This document shows, one piece after another, positions 29,247-38,090 of a DNA stretch of 48,846 nucleotides. How positions within the stretch are numbered: position 1 is the first letter of the stretch; each line of letters opens with the position of its first letter. The notes below the pieces were generated by a model. It was not told the origin of the DNA, made no database searches, and saw only the letters and a list, made by a program, of their open reading frames with translations. A program made the position numbers and the translations under genes. Source of the DNA: Candidatus Methylomirabilota bacterium (GTDB lineage: Bacteria; Methylomirabilota; Methylomirabilia; Rokubacteriales; CSP1-6); contig DATFVL010000240.1 in the NCBI GenBank assembly GCA_035260325.1, forward strand, positions 1-48,846. Reading direction: 5' to 3'.

Positions 29247-29252
29247 TATCTT
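29247..29252 (+). promoter_or_regulatory. Candidate extended -10 element
   Basis: TATCTT preceded by TGC, giving an extended TGn -10 form. It ends seven bases before the ATG of the next gene, with no ribosome site between, so a leaderless transcript is plausible. No clear -35. Confidence 0.35.
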
Positions 29253-29259
29253 GGACGCG

Positions 29260-29982
29260 ATGAAGCGGGCCCTCGCCTGGTGCCTCCTCGTCCTCCCGCT
29301 GCTCGCCGGATGCTCGGGCATGCGCCAAGTGCTCGGCGTGCAGGCCCCGCCCGAGCCGTCGATCGCCCTCAAGTCCGCCGAGACGCGCTGGCTCCTCATC
29401 AAGAATCCGCGCTTCGGCGACGTTCCGAGCGAGCCCGAATACGTCTGGGTCGAGGAGGACAAGATCCCGCTCACGCTCACGACGCTCGTCCGCGGCAAGA
29501 GCGCGATCATCGCCCCGCCCGAGATCGTCGTGAAGTACGGCGCCCCACCCGGCGGCGGCAAGATCAGCCCGCGCCAGGGCGTGCCCTACCAGACGGCGTC
29601 CGCCGAGCCCACGAAGGTGCCCGTCGCGCCGCGCGCGGCGGGGCCGGCCGCGGCGCCGCCGCCGACGGTCGCCGTCGGGCGCGACGGCGCCGCCGGCGTG
29701 CTCGTGGGCCCGAAGCGCGGCATCGTCGTCTACGTGGACACGACGCGCATCGTGACCGACCTCACGACGGCCGACGGCGTGAAGCCGGGCACGCTCCTGA
29801 GCCTGCGCCGCGACAAGATCCCGATCGTCCACCCCGTCACCGGCGAGGTGCTCGGCGAGCTCGACGACGAGATCGCGACGGCGCGCGTGACGGAGACGCG
29901 CGAGCGGTTCTCGATCGCCGACGTGCAGTCCGTGGCGCCGGGCGCCTCGATCAAGATCAAGGATCGCGTCGTCCCGAAGTAG
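29260..29982 (+). CDS. Lipoprotein with C-terminal FlgT-C-like domain (family member B)
   Basis: 240 residues. Signal with lipobox L-A-G-C (Cys18) marks it as a lipoprotein. Residues ~40-95 have an unrecognised beta-rich part (W-L-L-I-K-N-P, E-Y-V-W-V-E-E-D-K-I-P). A Pro/Ala linker follows (~112-138). Residues ~154-237 repeat the FlgT-C-like domain found in the genes at 28322 and 34865, with H-P-V-T-G-E-V-L-G. It lacks the CsgG-like part. The polyprenyl synthase gene begins eight bases after its stop. Likely anchored in the envelope; role unknown. Confidence 0.7.
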   Translation: MKRALAWCLLVLPLLAGCSGMRQVLGVQAPPEPSIALKSAETRWLLIKNPRFGDVPSEPEYVWVEEDKIPLTLTTLVRGKSAIIAPPEIVVKYGAPPGGGKISPRQGVPYQTASAEPTKVPVAPRAAGPAAAPPPTVAVGRDGAAGVLVGPKRGIVVYVDTTRIVTDLTTADGVKPGTLLSLRRDKIPIVHPVTGEVLGELDDEIATARVTETRERFSIADVQSVAPGASIKIKDRVVPK

Positions 29983-29989
29983 CGCCCGC

Positions 29990-30988
29990 GTGCCCACGCC
30001 CACCCTCGAACAGGTCCTGAAGGAGCGCGTGGCCGGCCTGGTCGGCGAGGACCTCGAGGCCGTCGAGGCGGCGATCCGCCGCGAGCTCGACTCGCCGGTC
30101 ACGCTCATCCAGGAGATGGGGGGCTACATCGCCGGCGCCGGCGGCAAGCGCCTGCGCCCGATCCTGCTGCTCCTGGCGGCGCGCCTGGCCGGCGCGCACG
30201 GCCCGCGCGCCGTGCGGCTCGCGTGCGTCGTCGAGCTTCTCCACACCGCGACGCTCATCCACGACGACGTGGTGGACCAGGCGCCGCTGCGCCGCGGGCG
30301 CCCCTCGGCGAACGCGCGCTGGGGCGACGACGCCTCGGTGCTCGTGGGCGACCACCTCTACTCGAAGTCCTTCGCGATGCTCGTCCGCGACAACGACCGC
30401 GGGGTGCTCGAGACCCTCGCGCGCGCGACCGTGTCCATGACCGAGGCGGAGGTCTTCCAGCTCCAGCAGAAGCGCAGCGGCGTGACGTCGGAGGCGGACT
30501 ACCTCCGGATCATCACCCAGAAGACCGCGTCGTTCATCTCCGCGTGCTGCCGGATCGGCGCGCTGCTCGGCGGGGCGCCGCCGGCCCGGGTCGAGGCGCT
30601 CACCCGGTACGGCCTCGACGTGGGGGTCGCCTTCCAGATCTCCGACGACTCGCTCGACTTCACCGCGGACGAGGCGCGCTTCGGCAAGGCGATCGGCGCC
30701 GACCTGCGCGAGGGCAAGCGCACGCTGCCCCTCATCGCGCTGCTCGAGCGGGCGCGGCCCGCCGAGCTCGAGCGCGTGCGGGCGCTGCTGCGCCGTCGCG
30801 CCCTCGAGGCCGCGGAGCTCGAGGAGCTCCGGCAGCTCGTCCTCGAGCATGATGGCGTCGAGTACGCCCGCGCGCGCGCCCACGCCTACGCGCGGGCGGC
30901 CAAGGCCGACCTCGACATCTTCCCGCCGTCCGAGGAGCGCGAGACGCTCGCGCTCGTCGCCGACTTTGTCGTGGATCGCGACCGATGA
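29990..30988 (+). CDS. ispB: Polyprenyl (octaprenyl-type) diphosphate synthase
   Basis: 332 residues. Trans-prenyltransferase with both Asp-rich motifs, D-D-V-V-D (92-96) and D-D-S-L-D (219-223), plus G-G-K-R-L-R-P near residue 51, which binds the allylic diphosphate. It elongates farnesyl diphosphate with isopentenyl units to make long chains for quinone side chains or undecaprenyl-like lipids. The GTG start is the first after the lipoprotein gene. Product chain length is not certain; the ispB label reflects the family most often found with quinones, fitting the complex I genes here. Confidence 0.88.
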   Translation: MPTPTLEQVLKERVAGLVGEDLEAVEAAIRRELDSPVTLIQEMGGYIAGAGGKRLRPILLLLAARLAGAHGPRAVRLACVVELLHTATLIHDDVVDQAPLRRGRPSANARWGDDASVLVGDHLYSKSFAMLVRDNDRGVLETLARATVSMTEAEVFQLQQKRSGVTSEADYLRIITQKTASFISACCRIGALLGGAPPARVEALTRYGLDVGVAFQISDDSLDFTADEARFGKAIGADLREGKRTLPLIALLERARPAELERVRALLRRRALEAAELEELRQLVLEHDGVEYARARAHAYARAAKADLDIFPPSEERETLALVADFVVDRDR

Positions 30989-31010
30989 CGGTCGCGGGCG
31001 CCCGGACAGC

Positions 31011-31850
31011 GTGGCCGCGATCGTCACGCTGACGACGGACTTCGGAACCCGCGACGGCTACGTCGCGGCGATGAAGGGCGCGATCCTCGGGATCGCGCGG
31101 TCGGTCCAGCTGGTCGACGTGACGCACGAGGTGGCGCCCCACGACGTCGCCGAGGGGGCGCTCGCCCTGGAGGCCGCGGCGCCGTACTTCCCGCCGGGCA
31201 CCGTGCACCTCGGGGTGGTGGATCCGGGCGTGGGGACGGCGCGACGCGGTCTCGCCGTCCTGGCGCGCGGTCAGGTGTTCGTCGGGCCGGACAATGGACT
31301 CTTCACGCCGTTCCTCGACGCCGGGGACTGGACCGCGTTCGAGCTCGCCGCGCCCGAGTACCGGCTGCCCGCAGTGAGCCGCACGTTCCACGGGCGCGAC
31401 GTCTTCGCGCCGGCGGCGGCCCACGTCGCGGCGGGGGTCGCGCCGTCGCGGCTCGGCCCGCGCGTGACCGACCCCGTGCGCCTCGCGTGGCCCGCGCCGG
31501 TGCCCTCGGCGGCGGGCGTGACGGGGGTGGTCGTCCACGTGGACCGGTTCGGCAACCTCGTGACGTCGATCCCCGCCGCGGCGCTCGCGGGCGCCGGCGC
31601 GGACGCCGTGCTGACCGTCGGCGGACGGAGGCTCGCGCTCGTCTCGACCTATGGCGAGCTCGAGCGCGGGCGCCCCGGAGCGCTCGTGGGCTCGACCGGA
31701 CGGATCGAGGTCGCCGTGCGCGAGGGGAGCGCCGCACGGCTGCTGCGCGCGGCGCGCGGGATGCGGGTCGTCCTCAGTCCGAGGACGATCCGGACGACTT
31801 CGGCGTCGAGGTCGACGGCCCCGACGAGGGCGCGGGGGCGTCCGCGGTGA
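31011..31850 (+). CDS. DUF62 SAM hydrolase (S-adenosyl-L-methionine hydroxide adenosyltransferase)
   Basis: 279 residues from GTG 31011. Family motifs are visible: I-V-T-L-T-T-D-F-G-T-R-D-G-Y-V at the start, V-V-D-P-G-V-G, V-G-P-D-N-G-L-F-T and V-D-R-F-G-N-L-V-T. The family hydrolyses S-adenosylmethionine to adenosine and methionine and is related to the fluorinase. The last ~25 residues (R/T/S-rich) are atypical and lie over the 3' end of the convergent fmdB gene. They look like readthrough into the antisense of fmdB after loss of the original stop. Confidence 0.9.
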   Translation: MAAIVTLTTDFGTRDGYVAAMKGAILGIARSVQLVDVTHEVAPHDVAEGALALEAAAPYFPPGTVHLGVVDPGVGTARRGLAVLARGQVFVGPDNGLFTPFLDAGDWTAFELAAPEYRLPAVSRTFHGRDVFAPAAAHVAAGVAPSRLGPRVTDPVRLAWPAPVPSAAGVTGVVVHVDRFGNLVTSIPAAALAGAGADAVLTVGGRRLALVSTYGELERGRPGALVGSTGRIEVAVREGSAARLLRAARGMRVVLSPRTIRTTSASRSTAPTRARGRPR

Positions 31851-32160
31851 CCTTCGCGGCCGCGGCGTCCTTCTTCTCGCTCTTCTTGCCGTCCGTGTCG
31901 CTCTTCTTGCCGTCCGTGTCACTCTTCTTGCTGTCTCCGCCGGGCGCGGACTTCTCGGATTCGAGCGCCTTCTTCCGGGCGTCGGACGGATAATCGGTGA
32001 CGTACCAGCCTTTACCCTTGAGGATGAATGGCGCGGCCGCGATGAGCCGCCGCACCTGGCCGCCGCAGGCGTCGCAGGTCGTGAGCGGCGCCGCGGAGAT
32101 CCGCTGCCGGACCTCGAAGACGCGGCCGCACTTGTCGCACTGGTACTCGTACGTGGGCAC
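31774..32160 (-). CDS. FmdB-family zinc-ribbon protein
   Basis: 128 residues. The N-terminal zinc ribbon has M-P-T-Y-E-Y-Q-C-D-K-C (Cys8, Cys11) and C-D-A-C (Cys29, Cys32), typical of the FmdB family of putative regulators. The C-terminal half is low-complexity Lys/Ser/Asp/Ala with a seven-residue repeat, K-K-S-D-T-D-G. It is convergent with DUF62, overlapping by 77 bases, and divergent from the TPR lipoprotein gene. Family function is not firmly known. Confidence 0.85.
   Translation of the reverse strand: MPTYEYQCDKCGRVFEVRQRISAAPLTTCDACGGQVRRLIAAAPFILKGKGWYVTDYPSDARKKALESEKSAPGGDSKKSDTDGKKSDTDGKKSEKKDAAAAKVTADAPAPSSGPSTSTPKSSGSSSD
31880..31930 (-). repeat. 21-bp tandem repeat in fmdB
   Basis: Two full 21-bp units (31880-31900 and 31901-31921, one mismatch) and a partial third encode the repeated K-K-S-D-T-D-G in the FmdB tail. 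Units are a multiple of three, so copy changes would keep the frame. Confidence 0.8.
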
Positions 32161-32189
32161 GGATCGAGGCTACATGGGGAGGGCTGAAC

Positions 32190-32858
32190 GTGTCAAGAAG
32201 ACGCGGACTTAGCTTCGCTCTGCTCGCCGTCCTCGCGTTGTCGTCCGGCTGCGCCTCGTCGCAGACGACGGAGGTCGAGAAGCTCCGCGCGCGCGCGGCG
32301 CACGAGCGCGGCCTGGCGGCGCTCGCCGACCGCAATCGGGGCGAGGCGCTCGTCGCCCTGCGCGAAGCGGTCGCGTTCGACCCGACCGCCGCGGCCTATC
32401 ACGACAGCTTCGGCCTCATCCTGCTCGACCTCGGCCAGGTCGAGGCGGCCACGGAGGAGTTCAGGAAGGCGCTCGATCTCGACGCGAAGCTCGCGGACAC
32501 CCACTTCCACCTCGGCACCGCCCTCGCCGAGGCCCGGCGCTGGGAGGAGGCCGTCCGGAGCTATCGCGCGGCGCTCGCGCTGCCGACGCTGACGGTCCCC
32601 GACTTCACGCATCAGAACCTCGGCCTGGCGCTCTATCACCTCAAGCGCTACGGCGAGGCCGAGCAGGCGCTCAGGTTCGCCCTGAGCCTCGACCCGGAGA
32701 TGCAGGCCGCCTACTACAACCTCGGGCTGGTCCTCGTCGCCGAGGACCGGAAAGAGGAGGCCAAGGCGGCCTTCCGCCAGGCCCGGAAGCTGGGCCCCGA
32801 ATCGGCCCTCGGCCAGGCCGCGAAGGAGCGTCTCAAGGACCTCGGCGAGGAGAGCTAA
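32190..32858 (+). CDS. TPR-repeat lipoprotein
   Basis: 222 residues from GTG 32190 with GGGGAGGG upstream. The signal ends in lipobox S-S-G-C (Cys21). At least four TPR units follow (A-Y-H-D-S-F-G-L-I-L-L-D-L-G; T-H-F-H-L-G-T-A-L-A-E-A; Q-N-L-G-L-A-L-Y; A-Y-Y-N-L-G-L-V-L). This layout resembles PilF/PilW-type lipoproteins that stabilise type IV pilus secretins, but no pilus genes are present, so that role is speculative. Confidence 0.82.
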   Translation: MSRRRGLSFALLAVLALSSGCASSQTTEVEKLRARAAHERGLAALADRNRGEALVALREAVAFDPTAAAYHDSFGLILLDLGQVEAATEEFRKALDLDAKLADTHFHLGTALAEARRWEEAVRSYRAALALPTLTVPDFTHQNLGLALYHLKRYGEAEQALRFALSLDPEMQAAYYNLGLVLVAEDRKEEAKAAFRQARKLGPESALGQAAKERLKDLGEES

Positions 32859-32871
32859 GTCCAGTTTTTGC

Positions 32872-32901
32872 TTGACGTTCAGTCTCGGCCTGAAGTAGAA
32901 A
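32872..32901 (+). promoter_or_regulatory. Promoter of the porin gene
   Basis: TTGACG (32872-32877), 18 bases, then TAGAAA (32896-32901). It gives a leader of about 95 bases ending in a full AGGAGG (32990-32995) before the ATG. This 142-base gap is AT-richer than its surroundings, as expected for a strong promoter and leader. Confidence 0.55.
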
Positions 32902-33000
32902 AGACGCGCTGCCTGCGGTATGCCTTGCAACTGTTGGTGATGTCGGCCGAAGGAGGGGAGTTGGTTCACTTCGCAACTCATCACATTTGAGGAGGCGGTA

Positions 33001-34728
33001 ATGAGGAAAGTCCTCATCGTTGCAGTCTTCGCGGTCGCCTTCCTCGGGATGCTCGCGCCGCCTGTCTTCGCACAGGCGCCGGCCCCGAAGGTGACGATCA
33101 CAGGCCTGTTCGACCAGGTGCTGTCGGGAGGCCAGAACTTCTACGACGGCAACTACAGCCGCAACGGCGATCGTGAGTGGTACGCACGGACGCGGTTCCG
33201 TCCCGACTTCGTCTTCGAGGTCGGGCGGACCAAGGCCGTCCTGGGCCTTGAGCTCGACGCGGACTATGGCCAGACCAGCACGTGCGGCGCGGGTCCTGGC
33301 AAGGCGCCCTTTAGCTGCACGGGTATGCATTTTGGCTCGACGGCGTCGGCCGGTCTCAACACCGACGTCGCGGGAATCGTCGAGATCAAATGGATGTACA
33401 CGGAGTTCGACCTGACCGGCAAGGACAGCCTCATGCCGTTCATTCCGGTTGGGACGGTCGCGCGAGCGGGCCTGCAGGCGTTCGGCACGCTCGCGAGCTA
33501 CAAGGTCACCTACGCGAACGGTGACTTCGCCGGTTTCTCGGCGGTCTCGACGTTCGCGCCGAACATCAAGACCAACGTCACCTTCGTCGTGGTCGAGGAC
33601 GAGCTCGCCGGAACCGGGGGATTAACCCAGAACCGGGGGGTCGGCGCCGGCGCCAGGGTCACACGCGGCAAGGACAATGCGTGGATTCTCAGCGCCGATA
33701 TCACGCCGTTCCAGGGGCTGGACGTCAAACCTTTGTACTCGTACTTCCGGGCCGACGGCACGACCAGCGGTAGCGCCCGGCGCACCGCGACCGACCGATT
33801 CGTTGGCGGCGGGGCTAGCAACGCAGTGTTGAATGGTGGTGGGGGGTCGACGACGGCGGCGGCCGCGACCTACACCGGCGGCGGCGCCGTCCTCGGCGGC
33901 GGCCTCTACCTCAACGGCGATCCCTTCCTGCACGAGAACCGTCACACCTTCGGCGTCGACGCGCGCTGGCGCTCCGGGCCGTGGGGTTTCGATCCCACGG
34001 TCTATTATCAGGTGGGTAACCGGCACGTCCAGGCGGCCATAGCTCAGAGCGGCGGCGGCGCGTTCGTGGTAGGCAACCAGGAAACCTTCATGAATTCGTG
34101 GCTCCTCGACGGGATCGGCAGCTGGCAGTCGGGCCCGTTCCTGGTCGAGGTCCGCGGGATCTACAGCACCGGTAACAAGGCTACCGATAACCTCTCGAAG
34201 CGGATCAGCTACTTCGAGCCGCTCGACATGGACTCGAGCTACTACGCCGGCTGGGCCAATATCCTCGCCCTCGGTATCGACTACTTCAACGGCGGCGGTC
34301 CCACCAACAACAACATGGGCACGGCCATCGGCTACGACCGCTACGGCCGCATCCAGCTTGGCCTCCGCGGGACCTACAACTACACGCCGGCGCTCGCGTT
34401 CTACGGGGTCCTGAGCCCGACGTGGACGGCCCAGAAGGTCGACACGCACACGGGTCAAGGCGTGGGTACGGGTACCCGGACGATCATCGACGACGCGAGC
34501 TTCGCGGCGAAGAGCGACAGTGAGCAGTCGCGGTACATCGGGACCGAAGCAGACCTCGGCATGACCTGGAAGTTCGCGCCCAACACGGCCTTCGATCTTG
34601 TCGGCGCATGGCTCTTCGCGGGCAAGGCGCTCGACACGTTCGAGATTCCGGTCGTGGGCGCCCCCGCGGTCAGGCGGAAGGCGGAAGACGCCTGGACCAT
34701 CGCGTCACGCATAAGGCTGAGCTTCTAA
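33001..34728 (+). CDS. Outer-membrane beta-barrel porin
   Basis: 575 residues. Signal peptide with cleavage after V-F-A (Ala24). The mature chain alternates hydrophobic and polar residues in strand-length blocks with aromatic girdle residues (W-M-Y-T-E-F-D-L, Y-K-V-T-Y-A-N-G, W-R-S-G-P-W-G-F). It ends in R-L-S-F, a C-terminal aromatic as required for BAM insertion. Codon use and composition are less GC-biased than its neighbours, as is common for highly expressed genes. It is a single-gene unit with its own promoter and terminator. Specificity unknown; it likely serves general solute uptake. Confidence 0.85.
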   Translation: MRKVLIVAVFAVAFLGMLAPPVFAQAPAPKVTITGLFDQVLSGGQNFYDGNYSRNGDREWYARTRFRPDFVFEVGRTKAVLGLELDADYGQTSTCGAGPGKAPFSCTGMHFGSTASAGLNTDVAGIVEIKWMYTEFDLTGKDSLMPFIPVGTVARAGLQAFGTLASYKVTYANGDFAGFSAVSTFAPNIKTNVTFVVVEDELAGTGGLTQNRGVGAGARVTRGKDNAWILSADITPFQGLDVKPLYSYFRADGTTSGSARRTATDRFVGGGASNAVLNGGGGSTTAAAATYTGGGAVLGGGLYLNGDPFLHENRHTFGVDARWRSGPWGFDPTVYYQVGNRHVQAAIAQSGGGAFVVGNQETFMNSWLLDGIGSWQSGPFLVEVRGIYSTGNKATDNLSKRISYFEPLDMDSSYYAGWANILALGIDYFNGGGPTNNNMGTAIGYDRYGRIQLGLRGTYNYTPALAFYGVLSPTWTAQKVDTHTGQGVGTGTRTIIDDASFAAKSDSEQSRYIGTEADLGMTWKFAPNTAFDLVGAWLFAGKALDTFEIPVVGAPAVRRKAEDAWTIASRIRLSF

Positions 34729-34766
34729 GCTCGGCCAGCTCTCTGCAGGCAGCCGGCGGGGCATGG

Positions 34767-34799
34767 GCGGGGCATCGCTCATGCCCCGCTTCACTTTTT
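34767..34799 (+). terminator. Rho-independent terminator of the porin gene
   Basis: Nine-pair stem GCGGGGCAT/ATGCCCCGC with loop CGCTC, followed by TTCACTTTTT. It lies 38 bases after the porin stop. It is the only classic T-tract terminator I see in the window. Confidence 0.85.
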
Positions 34800-34817
34800 G
34801 GCAAGGGGGACGAGAAG

Positions 34818-34846
34818 TTGACTCGAATCGGTGCGCGGGCTAGGCT
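34818..34846 (+). promoter_or_regulatory. Promoter of the FlgT-like/VCBS gene
   Basis: TTGACT (34818-34823), 17 bases, TAGGCT (34841-34846), just after the porin terminator. A GGGAGA ribosome site and ATG at 34865 follow, giving a very short leader of about ten bases. Confidence 0.6.
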
Positions 34847-34864
34847 CGACGCGTGGGAGACGTC

Positions 34865-36718
34865 ATGAGGCCCTGGCTCGCGCGCGCCGCCGGCTGCGTC
34901 GCGCTCGTGCTCGCGGGCGCCGGCCCCGCCGCGGCCCAGACCGGGCCGCCCTCGCTCTCCGTCCTCGTCAACCAGGTCGTCGCGCTGTTCCCGCGGGTGA
35001 ACGGCGACGTCCTCGAAGTCCAGGGCGAGGCGGTCACGATCGCGATCGGCAAGCGGGACGGTCTCATCCCCGGCGTCGAGCTCGCGCTCTACCGCGAAGG
35101 GCGGGAGCTGCGTCATCCGAAGACCGGCGAGGTGCTCGGCAAGACCGAGCAGGCCGTGGGGCGGATGCTGGTCCAGGAGGTCTTCGAGGCCTACGCGACG
35201 GGCAAGGCCGCGCCCGGCAGCGACGTCAAGCCCGGCGACCGCGCGCGCGTCTCGGCGGGCAAGATCAAGCTCACCCTCCTGTCGCTCGTGGACGGCGTCA
35301 AGGACACGCTCGCGGAGGCGGCGACGTACGAGCTGGTCGAGGCGCTCAGCCGGACCGGGCGGTTCCAGGTCGCCCTGGGCGATGCGGTCAACGTGTGGCT
35401 CGCCCAGCAGGGCGTGAAGCGCCAGGACGTGCTCGACGGCAAGGCGCTGGCCCCGATCGCCGAGCGGTTCAAGCTCGAGAACCTCCTCGTCGTCGCCTAC
35501 ACGCGCGTCGAGCGGCGGCCGTACATGGACGTGCGGCTCTTCGCCTTTCCGGGGGCGAGCGCGCTCCTGACCACCGCGCTCTTCGTCCCGCCCTCGATCA
35601 AGCCGGCCGCCAAGGGCGACTTCTCGGCGGCGGGCAAGCCGAAGGAGAGCCAGACGCCGAACGTCGTGAAGTCCCTCCTCGCGCGGCTCCTGACGGGCGA
35701 GCTCGACGCCGGGACCTACTCGAGCGGCGAGTCGCAGATCCCGCTGAAGGAGATCGCGAAGTTTCCGTACGTCGTGATCGCGATGGACGTCGCGGTGGCG
35801 CCGCAGGACGGCGTCGCGCGGATGGTGGTCACCGACGGCGAGAAGGTGTACCTCTACAAGATCGTCGAGCGGGTGCTCGAGGCGGAATGGACCTATAAGG
35901 CGGCCGCGCTCGGGCGTGTGTTCAGCGTTCAGCTCGGCGACTTCAACGGCGACGGCGTGCTGGACGTCGTGGTCAACCGGTACAGCCCGAACCCCGCGGT
36001 GCTCATGAGGTCCTTCATCCTCACGACGCAGGCCGGCAAGCCGGCGATGCTGGTCGACGGCGTGAACGACATCCTGCTGGCGGTCGACCCCAACGGCGAG
36101 GGCGTGAAGAAGACGCTCTGGGCCCAGCCCTTCGACCAGAAGGGCTTCTTCAAGGCGGGCGACGTCCAGCGCATGGTCCTCCGCAATGGCAAGCTCGTCG
36201 CCGACGGGCGCGTCCGGGTGCCGAGCACCTTCCGCGCGACGGGCGCGACGTTCGCGGGGATCGCCGGCAAGGGTCTCCGCGCGCTGGCCTTCGTGGACGA
36301 GTACAGCCGCATTCGGATCGCGTCGGCGGACGCGGAGGACCTGTGGCGCTCCGCGGCCCCGGTGGGCGGGGGCGGCGTGAAGCTCGAGGTGATGACGAAC
36401 GTCGAGCGGGGCGGGCGCAGCTACATCTACACGTCGGAGCCCCAGCCGATCGCCGTGGACCTCGACGGCGACGGCGTCGAGGAGATCGTCGTGCCCCAGA
36501 ACCAGCTGCCGGGCCGCATGGCCGTCGTGTACAAGGGGCCCGCGGGGTACCGGTTCCAGACGGTCAACTCCGGCTTCGAGGGCACGCTGACGGCGCTCGG
36601 GGCGATCCCGGGCGACGGCCCCGGGTCGGCGCCGACGCTCGTCATCGCCGTCGTGCGCTACCAGAACGTCCTCAACACCACCGGCGAAACCCAGATCATC
36701 GTGACCACCGGGGAGTGA
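34865..36718 (+). CDS. Exported protein with FlgT-C-like, CsgG-like and VCBS/FG-GAP propeller regions (family member C)
   Basis: 617 residues from ATG 34865 (GTG 34853 is at the likely transcription start). Signal peptide ends at A-A-A (Ala24). Residues ~47-131 repeat the FlgT-C-like domain with H-P-K-T-G-E-V-L-G (84-92). Residues ~132-245 match the CsgG-like part of the gene at 28322. The C-terminal half is propeller-like, with Ca-binding FG-GAP motifs D-F-N-G-D-G-V-L-D (359-367) and D-L-D-G-D-G-V-E-E (532-540). Probably periplasmic or surface-exposed; function unknown. Confidence 0.75.
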   Translation: MRPWLARAAGCVALVLAGAGPAAAQTGPPSLSVLVNQVVALFPRVNGDVLEVQGEAVTIAIGKRDGLIPGVELALYREGRELRHPKTGEVLGKTEQAVGRMLVQEVFEAYATGKAAPGSDVKPGDRARVSAGKIKLTLLSLVDGVKDTLAEAATYELVEALSRTGRFQVALGDAVNVWLAQQGVKRQDVLDGKALAPIAERFKLENLLVVAYTRVERRPYMDVRLFAFPGASALLTTALFVPPSIKPAAKGDFSAAGKPKESQTPNVVKSLLARLLTGELDAGTYSSGESQIPLKEIAKFPYVVIAMDVAVAPQDGVARMVVTDGEKVYLYKIVERVLEAEWTYKAAALGRVFSVQLGDFNGDGVLDVVVNRYSPNPAVLMRSFILTTQAGKPAMLVDGVNDILLAVDPNGEGVKKTLWAQPFDQKGFFKAGDVQRMVLRNGKLVADGRVRVPSTFRATGATFAGIAGKGLRALAFVDEYSRIRIASADAEDLWRSAAPVGGGGVKLEVMTNVERGGRSYIYTSEPQPIAVDLDGDGVEEIVVPQNQLPGRMAVVYKGPAGYRFQTVNSGFEGTLTALGAIPGDGPGSAPTLVIAVVRYQNVLNTTGETQIIVTTGE

Positions 36719-36782
36719 GCCGGCACGCGTCCCCCGCTTCCCTGATTCCCCGCCTCCCGGCCGTGCCGATGACCGCGCGCCC

Positions 36783-38090
36783 ATGAAGTTCGAGACGGCG
36801 CCGCCGCGCGGGATGAAGGACCTGCTGCCGCGGGAGGTGGAGCTTCGCGACCGCGCGGCGGCGACGATCCTCGCCACGTACAGGAAGTACGGCTTTCGCC
36901 GGATCGAGACGCCGGCGCTCGAGAACCTCGGACTGCTGCTGAGCAGCGAGGGCGGAGAGAACGAGAAGCTCGTCTTCAAGGTGCTCAAGCGGGGCGCCAA
37001 GCTCGAATCGGTCGCGACGCTCCGGGAAGACGACCTCGCCGATCTCGGGCTGCGCTTCGACCTGACGGTGCCGCTCGCGCGGTACTACGCGCACAACCGC
37101 GCCGAGCTGCCGGACCCCTTCAAGGCCATCCAGATCGGCCCGGTCTGGCGGGCCGAGCGGCCGCAGAAGGGCCGGTTCCGGCAGTTCACCCAGTGCGACA
37201 TCGACATCCTGGGCGTCGCCTCCGAGGTCGCGGAGATCGAGCTCATCCTCGCGACCGCCGAGGCGCTCATCGAGCTCGGCCTCGAGCGCCCGCAGATCCG
37301 GCTGAACGATCGACGGCTCCTCGCGGCCATCGCGGCGCAGTGCGGCTTCGCGGGCCCCCGGCAGGGCGACGTCTTCGTCACCCTCGACAAGCTCGACAAG
37401 ATCGGGCGGGAGGGCGTCGAGCGGGAGCTCCGGGCGGTCGGCCACGACGCGCGCGCGATCGAGCGGCTCTTCACGCTGGTCCTGCCCTCGAAGGACGAGC
37501 GCGATCCCGTCGCCGCCCTCGCGCAGCTCGCCGAGACGATTCCGGCCGTCCGGGAGCCCGCCGAGACGCTCCGGACGATCGTGCGCACGATCGAGGCGGA
37601 GGCGGGCCCGCGCTACGGGATCGCCTTCGACCCCACGCTGGTCCGCGGCATGGGCTACTACACCGGGCCGATCTTCGAGGCCACCTGCGAGGGGTACGGC
37701 GCGTCGGTCGCCGGCGGCGGCCGGTACGACCGGATGATCGGCCGGCTCCTGGGCGAAGACGTGCCGGCGTGCGGCTTCTCGATCGGCTTCGAGCGCGTCG
37801 TGTCGATCCTCGAGGCGAAGAGCGGGCTCGTCCGGCCGGACCGCGACCGGGTCGCGCTGATCTTCGAGCGGGGCGACGGTCCGGGCGAGGTCATCGCGGC
37901 CGCGAACCGGCTCCGGAGCAGGGGCCGGGCCGTCTCGCTGACGCTCAAGCGGAAGAACCTCGCGAGGCAGCTCGACGATCTCGCGCGGGACGGATTCGGC
38001 TCGTACGCGATCTTCCGCGCCGGGGCGGGCGCCCCGGAGGTCAAGCCGCTCGCGCTGCGCACGCCGGAGGCGAAGCGCGCCGATGCATAG
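36783..38090 (+). CDS. hisS: Histidyl-tRNA synthetase
   Basis: 435 residues, class II. Motif 2 is visible as [17 protein letters not shown], the histidine-specific loop as [14 protein letters not shown], and motif 3 around C-G-F-S-I-G-F-E-R. The N-terminal P-R-G-M-K-D is typical. The C-terminal anticodon-binding domain is present. Lengths and motifs favour true HisS over the HisZ regulator. ATG at 36783; its stop overlaps aspS by eight bases. Confidence 0.95.
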   Translation: MKFETAPPRGMKDLLPREVELRDRAAATILATYRKYGFRRIETPALENLGLLLSSEGGENEKLVFKVLKRGAKLESVATLREDDLADLGLRFDLTVPLARYYAHNRAELPDPFKAIQIGPVWRAERPQKGRFRQFTQCDIDILGVASEVAEIELILATAEALIELGLERPQIRLNDRRLLAAIAAQCGFAGPRQGDVFVTLDKLDKIGREGVERELRAVGHDARAIERLFTLVLPSKDERDPVAALAQLAETIPAVREPAETLRTIVRTIEAEAGPRYGIAFDPTLVRGMGYYTGPIFEATCEGYGASVAGGGRYDRMIGRLLGEDVPACGFSIGFERVVSILEAKSGLVRPDRDRVALIFERGDGPGEVIAAANRLRSRGRAVSLTLKRKNLARQLDDLARDGFGSYAIFRAGAGAPEVKPLALRTPEAKRADA

